The notes beneath the pieces were generated by a model that worked only from the letters and a program-made list of their open reading frames with translations, was not told the origin of the DNA and did no database searches. Made by a program: the position numbers and the translations under genes. 64,000 nucleotides of DNA, taken from assembly GCF_014489555.1 (NCBI RefSeq), contig NZ_CP060784.1, forward strand, positions 4,118,501 to 4,182,500. The letters are read 5' to 3'. Each line of letters starts with the position of its first letter. The first letter of the stretch is position 1. Positions 58,718 through 64,000 of the stretch are shown here, in pieces. Source of the stretch: Hymenobacter qilianensis. Its GTDB lineage: Bacteria; Bacteroidota; Bacteroidia; Cytophagales; Hymenobacteraceae.

Positions 58718-59379
58718 AGGTGTGCACCGATGCCTGTGTGCTCGGTGCTGCGGCCAATCTTTCCGAGTCTGCTCGCCTTTTGGATATCGGCACGGGCACT
58801 GGTCTGCTTGCTTTAATGGCGGCCCAGCGCAACCCAGCGGTTCAGATAGAAGCTGTTGAACTAGATGAATCGGCTGCTGTGCAAGCCGTTGAAAATGTGG
58901 CTGCTAGTCCTTGGTCGGAGCGAATAAAGGTTCACGGGTTGAGTTTGGCAGCATTTGCCAGTACCCAGCCAGCGCCCTTCGATTATATTATCTGTAATCC
59001 ACCTTTTTTCCGCCACTCCCTGCGCTCACCCGACGCGGCACGAACAACCGCCCGCCATACGGCCGCTGATACTTTATCCTTCGAGGAGCTGATAGCTTTC
59101 ACTGCCCAATACCTCACTCCTGCCGGGCAGCTTACGGTGCTGTTGCCCCCGCCAGAAATGCGCCATTTTGAACAGATAGCGGCTCTGGGGGGCTTTTTTC
59201 CCAGCATCCGCCTTCAAGTGCATCATCGACTGGGCAGCCGCGCCAACCGACATATTACCACTTTTACCCGCACGCCGGAGGCCACCGAAAACTGTAGCCT
59301 GGCCATATATACCGAAGCTGAGGCGACCTATTCTCCGGAATTTAAGGCTCTGCTACGCGATTTTTATCTGGCTTTCTGA
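58657..59379 (+). CDS. trmN6: tRNA1(Val) A37 N6-methyltransferase (TrmN6/YfiC)
   Basis: A GTG start at 58657 gives (M)ANPYFQFKQFRVEQGQCAMKV, the family start FxFKQFxVxxxxxxMKVxTDxxxLG. The SAM site is LLDIGTGTGLLALMAA and the N6-adenine motif is DYIICNPPFF (NPPF). The length is 240 residues, as normal. It overlaps the 3' end of the acyltransferase gene. An in-frame G6 word lies at 59187-59192 (ALGGFFPS). Confidence 0.93.
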   Translation: MANPYFQFKQFRVEQGQCAMKVCTDACVLGAAANLSESARLLDIGTGTGLLALMAAQRNPAVQIEAVELDESAAVQAVENVAASPWSERIKVHGLSLAAFASTQPAPFDYIICNPPFFRHSLRSPDAARTTARHTAADTLSFEELIAFTAQYLTPAGQLTVLLPPPEMRHFEQIAALGGFFPSIRLQVHHRLGSRANRHITTFTRTPEATENCSLAIYTEAEATYSPEFKALLRDFYLAF

Positions 59380-59465
59380 GTTACTCCCGCTGTTCTCAAT
59401 AAAGCATGGCACCTTGATAATCAACGATATAATTCGGGTGGTTATCGAGGTTTAATCGCTGATTA

Positions 59466-60821
59466 TTAATTCGATAACTCGCTTTCTTCTTCCTGAAACT
59501 GAATTCCGTAGTCAGCCTCCAATTCAGCTAGAACAGGCTCGTAGAGGTCGGCGTGAGTTGGAATAACCACGCCATGCTGTGGTACCAGACCACGGGCCAG
59601 GCGGCGCACGACCATACCAAGCGGCAGCCCCACCGTTTTGGCCATGGCGGTGTGCGTGGCATCGTCGCCAGGCACCACCAGCGAGGATGTGCGCCGGTAC
59701 CGTTTGCCGTGCAGCATAAACTCAAAAAGATGCTGCATCACAATCAGGTCGTGGTCGCCGGGCTGGAGGCGCCATTTTTCGGTCAGTAAATGTTCCAGCA
59801 GCTGGGCCGGTGTGGCGTTGGGCAGGCCAACGGCCGTGTGCTTGAACAGCCCGAGCCAGCTAAGTAGTCGCATTTCTTCTCCATCCGGATTCAACCCTAA
59901 ATAGTCAGCCAATTGAGTTGCCAGATTGCCCCCCACGGCAGCGGCGGGAGGCAAATAGGCGGCAATAAGCTGCGGCCACGTCCAGTCGGCCGTGTTGCCC
60001 AGATGCACGGTGTCGTCGGTGAGGCCGAGGCGAACCAGGGCGTTCCAGGCAGCGCAATAGCCCGGCCGGCGCAGGGTGCCGCGCAAAATGGTAGGGATAG
60101 TATCGAGGCCGTAGGGTGCGCGGTAGCTGAGCGAATCGCGGTTGGCGTAGCCCTCAAACTGCCCGTAGCCGGGAACGTCCAGAACCTCTAAGCGGCGAAA
60201 GAGCTGCTGATACGGAATAAAGTGGGGTCGGCCATTTTCCAGGTATTTGGCGGTGCTTTGTCCGGCCAGCACCACGTTCCGCGGGTTCCAGGTAAACTTG
60301 TACCGCCACGGATTATTCCCCTCCGACTCGGGCGTAAGCAGACCGCCGCAGTACGATTTGAAGGACACTAATTGCCCCCCACGCGCCCGAATGGCTCCTA
60401 TTGCCTGCATAGCCGACATATGATCGAGGCCGGGATCAAGGCCGCATTCCATCAGCAGCGTCACGCCAGCGGCCTGCGCTTCAGCATCCAAGGCGCGAAT
60501 TTCGTCGGTGGCGTAGCTGGCAGTAGCCAGATGACGGCCGTGGCGCAGGCAAGCGCGGGCTACTACCGGATGAAACGCCGCGGGCAGCATGGAAATCACC
60601 ACGTCGGCGGAAGTTACCAGCTCCTCCAGCAGCGCATCATTCTGAATATCAAATGGTACGGCGCGGGCGTATTCGGTGTGGGCTACCAGTATAGGCACCA
60701 AATGCGCAGGCTGCACATCGGCTACGGTAAGGTGCCAGCCCTCAATGGGCGCATAGCGCAACAGGTAGTTAATCAGAGAAGATGCCGAACGCCCGGCCCC
60801 GAGCAGCAGGATATTTTTCAA
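59466..60821 (-). CDS. Saccharopine dehydrogenase-family reductase
   Basis: This 451-residue protein starts with a Rossmann loop (NILLLGAGRSASSLINYLLR). ADVVISMLPAAFHPVVARACLRHGRHLATASY and LLMECGLDPGLDHMSAMQAIG are typical of saccharopine reductase / lysine 6-dehydrogenase-like proteins. SFKSYCGGLLTPESEGNNPWRYKFTWNPRNVVLAG is a further family block. It probably acts on lysine or a related amino acid with NAD(P). Two in-frame G6 words lie at 59939 and 60375. It diverges from the cytidine deaminase gene. Confidence 0.88.
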   Translation of the reverse strand: MKNILLLGAGRSASSLINYLLRYAPIEGWHLTVADVQPAHLVPILVAHTEYARAVPFDIQNDALLEELVTSADVVISMLPAAFHPVVARACLRHGRHLATASYATDEIRALDAEAQAAGVTLLMECGLDPGLDHMSAMQAIGAIRARGGQLVSFKSYCGGLLTPESEGNNPWRYKFTWNPRNVVLAGQSTAKYLENGRPHFIPYQQLFRRLEVLDVPGYGQFEGYANRDSLSYRAPYGLDTIPTILRGTLRRPGYCAAWNALVRLGLTDDTVHLGNTADWTWPQLIAAYLPPAAAVGGNLATQLADYLGLNPDGEEMRLLSWLGLFKHTAVGLPNATPAQLLEHLLTEKWRLQPGDHDLIVMQHLFEFMLHGKRYRRTSSLVVPGDDATHTAMAKTVGLPLGMVVRRLARGLVPQHGVVIPTHADLYEPVLAELEADYGIQFQEEESELSN

Positions 60822-61087
60822 GAGAAGGGTGCGTAGTGATGCACAAGTCTACGAACTCTACCGCTAATCCGCCGCCCGTCAACAAGTCATTGCGCTCGTT
60901 GTGAATGACCAGATACCTAAATGCTCTTAGGGCTTAGCCACGGATGAAATAGGGACTTGGGGGCAAATTTCTGATTGTTTTGATGTTGATACACTGGTAA
61001 AAGGATAAATGTCTTACATTCACCGCCCCTTCTCCTACCGGGGCCGCTTGGTTGGTGATGGAACGCTGCATTCCCTTAGACCTGCCA

Positions 61088-61588
61088 ATGGCTCACCCGT
61101 TACAACTGACTATTACTGTGGATGTACTGGCCTCCGAAGCGGAGCTCACTCCATCCGAAGCCACCATCTGGCACGCGGCCCGCGCCGCCACTGATCACGC
61201 TTACGCCCCTTATTCCCACTTTAACGTAGGTGCCGCGCTGCTCCTCGACGATGGCTCTGTTTTTAAGGGCTCTAATCAGGAGAACGCGGCGTATCCATCG
61301 GGTTTGTGCGCAGAGCGTACGGCCTTATTCGGCTTGGCGGTAAGTCAGCCCGAACGCCGCATTGTTGCGATGGCCGTGGCCGCGCGCCCGGCCCAGGGCG
61401 ACTTCATGCTGGCCATGCCGTGCGGAGCTTGCCGCCAGGTAATGACCGAATACGAAAACCGCCAGGGCCAACAGATTCCGCTGCTTCTGCCCGGCCCCGA
61501 TGGCACCATCTACCGCTTCCGCACCCTATCCGATTTGCTGCCGTTCCAGTTTTCGGCCGAAAATCTGCCGGGGCAACGCACGGAGTAG
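61088..61588 (+). CDS. cdd: Cytidine deaminase
   Basis: The start at 61088 (MAHPLQLTITVDVLASEAE) is preferred; an in-frame ATG at 61052 is also possible. The zinc site is complete: YPSGLCAERTALF (Cys-Ala-Glu) and MPCGACRQVM (PCGxCRQ). YAPYSHFNVGAALLLDDG is the N-terminal family block. The length (~166 residues) is slightly longer than the usual tetrameric enzyme. It makes uridine from cytidine, which can then feed the uridine phosphorylase-like enzyme at 42.4-43.3 kb. A lone GGGGGC word lies upstream at 60959-60963. Confidence 0.93.
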   Translation: MAHPLQLTITVDVLASEAELTPSEATIWHAARAATDHAYAPYSHFNVGAALLLDDGSVFKGSNQENAAYPSGLCAERTALFGLAVSQPERRIVAMAVAARPAQGDFMLAMPCGACRQVMTEYENRQGQQIPLLLPGPDGTIYRFRTLSDLLPFQFSAENLPGQRTE

Positions 61589-61614
61589 TTGCGGCAACAT
61601 TCTACTTATCAGAG

Positions 61615-62265
61615 GTGGCTTCAGCTCAGGAACATCGGCTTACGGTAGCGCGTACCGCACGCTATTATCAGTTGGGTGAGCTAACCGAGCGCACCCGGTA
61701 CATTTGGTTTGTGTGCCATGGTTACGGGCAGCTGGCCGCCTATTTTATCCGGCATTTTGCTGTTCTCACCGAAGTCAACGACACCGTCATAATAGCCCCA
61801 GAAAGCCTGTCCCGCTTTTACTTGCAGGGCAATGGAGGCCGCATTGGGGCGAGTTGGATGACACGGGAAGACCGGCTAGCTGAGATTGACGATTATGTGA
61901 CGTATTTAAACCACCTGGCCGAAACGCTGCTGCAAAAAAGCCCCCCAGATGTAGCTATCACTGTGTTTGGCTTCTCGCAGGGCGCAGCAACAGTTAGCCG
62001 GTGGCTGGCCCGCGCAACGTTTCGGCCAGACCGGCTCATTTTGTGGGCCGGCGCTTTCCCTGACGATATAGATTTTGCGGTGGCCACCCACTTATTGCAG
62101 CGCCTGCCCGTAGTGCTGGTGTGCGGCGACCAAGACGAATTTATCAAGGAAGCTGACCTGCAAAAGCAGCGCGACTTTCTGGTTCGGCTGGGCGTAGAGC
62201 CTATCATTCTGCGTTTTACAGGCAAGCATGAGCTTAACGCCGCCACACTGCGGCAATTGATGTAG
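61615..62265 (+). CDS. Alpha/beta hydrolase, carboxylesterase-like
   Basis: A GTG at 61615 is the first plausible start in frame (VASAQEHRLTVARTARYYQLG), as no ATG is upstream without a conflict with cdd. The core motifs are YIWFVCHGYGQLAAYFI (oxyanion region), the nucleophile Ser in ITVFGFSQGAATVSRWLA, Asp in LVCGDQDEFI and His in FTGKHELNAA. It fits the phospholipase/carboxylesterase (COG0400) group of ~216 residues. The substrate is unknown. An in-frame G6 word (LLQKSPPDVA) lies at 61941-61946. Confidence 0.82.
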   Translation: MASAQEHRLTVARTARYYQLGELTERTRYIWFVCHGYGQLAAYFIRHFAVLTEVNDTVIIAPESLSRFYLQGNGGRIGASWMTREDRLAEIDDYVTYLNHLAETLLQKSPPDVAITVFGFSQGAATVSRWLARATFRPDRLILWAGAFPDDIDFAVATHLLQRLPVVLVCGDQDEFIKEADLQKQRDFLVRLGVEPIILRFTGKHELNAATLRQLM

Positions 62266-62273
62266 CTGGTCGC

Positions 62274-63778
62274 CTAGCTAGTTTTCTGAGTAGTTTTCAC
62301 CTTCTGAGTTGGGGTTTTGGCCTTTTTTGGGGTCTTATACCGTTTGTTGGCCCAGGTAAATAACGAAAGCTCGGCATAAGCATTGGCCCCGTATAGATTG
62401 CTTTTCTCGAAAAGCGCCTGCAGGTTATTGGAGCCAACGGTCAGAGGGCCAAGCCGTAGCATCAGGCCATAGGCCAGCATCTGATAGTTGTTTACCAGCG
62501 AAACCGGAGCGGCAATTTCCAGCCAGCGCGTTTCGAGGCGGGGCGTAAAGGCAGCGTAGGAAAGCTGGCGCATCCCGATGGCATAGCGCCCACGCAAGCT
62601 CTGGCTTACGGCTGCGTTAGCGTAAATTTTGCCCCCACATGGTAATCAAAGTCCACATTGAGCGCCGTGGCCAGGCCCGCCACAAACTTGGTGTCTTTAC
62701 TCAGGTCCTGCGCCCGTAGAATCCGCTCGATGCGCTCATCGAAGTTATCCAGGTCGATGCCGTTCACCTCGTCGTTGCTCACGCCCAGGTTAGCCGTTTT
62801 GATTTCGTTGTAAGCCACAGTTTGGTCGCGGTAGCGAATGCCGCCAATATCGGTGATGGCTACGGCCAACCGATAGCGGTACTTGTTGCGGCCGTGGTCT
62901 ACCTTTTCTGCTCCTTTCGCATCCCGATAACGGTAGCGGTCACCGTCGGGCCGGTACTCATAGACGAAGCCAATATCTGCCCCCCAGCCGCTGCCGGGCG
63001 TATTCTGCCCTCTGAGCCAGCGCCCGCCCTCCTCCGTATCAAGGTCGTCGAATGCCCGAGGATTGGAATAGCCAAAGGCGCCATCAAGGTTTCGGATTCG
63101 CACGGTAGTATCACTCGCCGCATTTGGCGCAGCTACTTCCAGATCCATGCTTTTGGCTTGCAAATACGCTGATCCGGCGCCCATCAGACGCTTTACCGTG
63201 ATGCCCGTTTTGAGAAAGTGCGGGCCTTCGTCGAACACAACCCGCCCATAAGTCAGGTTCCATTCAGCAAAGGCATTCATGTTGAGATTAAGCTTGTTAT
63301 CGGTGAAGCGGCCGCCATTCTCGAATTCATCCACCGCATTTCGAATCAGTTCCTGCGAAACGTTATTGCCCTGAAGCGCAGCCCGAACCCGCGTGCTGAC
63401 CGCAATGCTGTGCTTGGAATTTAAGCGAAGCAACAGGCCCGGGCCACGGGCGTTCACGCCTACACTTACCAGGTTAGGCCGGTCGCCTGTGCGTTGCTGG
63501 AGGTAGCGGCTTTCCAGCTCAAAATCTTCGCTGGGGCTCTTCAAACTCCAAGGACCGGTGTAGCGGTAGGCGGTATTGGTGGCGTGCCCATCAACGGCCA
63601 GCAGTTCTAGCTGCACGCTGTAGCGATTGTCGGCGATGGTAGCTGGGTTCCAGATTGCGCCCCCTAGCCCAGCAAAGTTGCTGTGCGAAGGATTGAACAT
63701 TTGCTGGGCGATTGCATCATAGTTGGGTAGCGCTACAAGTAGCGAGCCACAAACATAGAATAGTATCGATTTTCTCAT
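62274..63778 (-). CDS. DUF5723 outer-membrane family protein (frameshifted at 62632-62636)
   Basis: A signal peptide (MRKSILFYVCGSLLVALPNYDAIAQ) precedes QQMFNPSHSNFAGLGGAIWNPATIADNRY, the diagnostic DUF5723 opening. Alternating strands suggest a beta-barrel. The frame ends DYHVGAKFTLTQP unless one G is added at 62632-62636, which gives VGGKIYANAAVSQSLRGRYAIGMRQL and continues to a Lys/Thr-rich tail (KKAKTPTQKVKTTQK). LTVGSNNLQALFEKSNLYGANAYAEL is another family block. The repaired length is ~501 residues. The function is unknown; it is typical of Bacteroidota. Confidence 0.84.
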
Positions 63779-64000
63779 GTAGGCATATATGGTTTAGTGA
63801 TTGATCAGCAGATGATTACATTATTAGGCAATAGAACTACAAGCTTACAGCCTTGCACTATTTTATGAAATACCTACATTTAAGTAATTTCTGATTTAAA
63901 ATCGCATTTATTCAAGAGGTTATTTTGATTCCTAAACTGATATACTTAGAGGCACCGATCAGTTGACTTATCCCGGGTTTTCCTGTTATAAGTCAGCTTT
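63779..64000. other. AT-rich upstream region of the DUF5723 gene
   Basis: No coding frame, RNA or repeat is evident in this last stretch. It probably holds the promoter of the DUF5723 gene and the 5' or 3' flank of a gene beyond the window. Confidence 0.4.

Overview
The window looks like chromosome from a Hymenobacter-like member of the Bacteroidota (Cytophagales). The evidence is the gene content: PorX of the type IX secretion pathway, a fused LpxC-FabZ, an OMP_b-brl-type TonB-dependent receptor, DUF5723, DUF2851 and DUF4197 proteins, the class V aminotransferase and LuxC/ferredoxin gene sets, and moderately high GC. No rRNA, tRNA, CRISPR array, prophage or complete insertion sequence was found.

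Layout. 1-4.8 kb: the start of an SSF-domain sensor kinase with a small membrane partner, then an MFS transporter, a porin and an InsA-like zinc-ribbon protein. 5-10.9 kb: M28 peptidase, KptA, a flavin reductase, a tandem GNAT protein, alanine dehydrogenase and TsaE. 10.9-20.5 kb: an accessory block with a GT-C mannosyltransferase, an aminotransferase, a TonB receptor, and an AT-richer HAD / UbiA / GT39 trio. 20.6-28 kb: porX, an HD phosphohydrolase, and the lipid A genes lpxD, lpxC-fabZ and lpxA. 28-45 kb: cinA, a 2-oxoacid dehydrogenase E2, oligopeptidase, valS, nitrilase, sugar amidotransferase, ferredoxin and acyl-CoA reductase, nucleoside phosphorylase and glutamate dehydrogenase. 45-64 kb: trhO, a NeuD-like acetyltransferase, DUF2851, lolA, ftsK, xerD, aroQ, rnhA, an acyltransferase, trmN6, a saccharopine dehydrogenase, cdd, a hydrolase and DUF5723.

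Two window-wide patterns stand out. First, a short word, TGGGGGGC followed by an A/T-rich stretch (usually WWTTT), occurs about once per kilobase in both orientations. It is found singly inside genes and as inverted pairs that form the terminators between convergent genes. Its density, dual use and indifference to orientation resemble the DNA uptake sequences of Neisseria and Pasteurellaceae. This is the best candidate for an undescribed system here. Second, about 26 frameshifts break otherwise convincing genes, and all but one sit at G or C runs. Twenty of them sit exactly at copies of this word that have G5 (once G7) where the reading frame needs another length, usually G6. Since lpxD, ftsK and other core genes are hit, and one receptor is hit three times, I read most of these as homopolymer length errors in the sequence rather than real pseudogenes. 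Coordinates below span the repaired genes.
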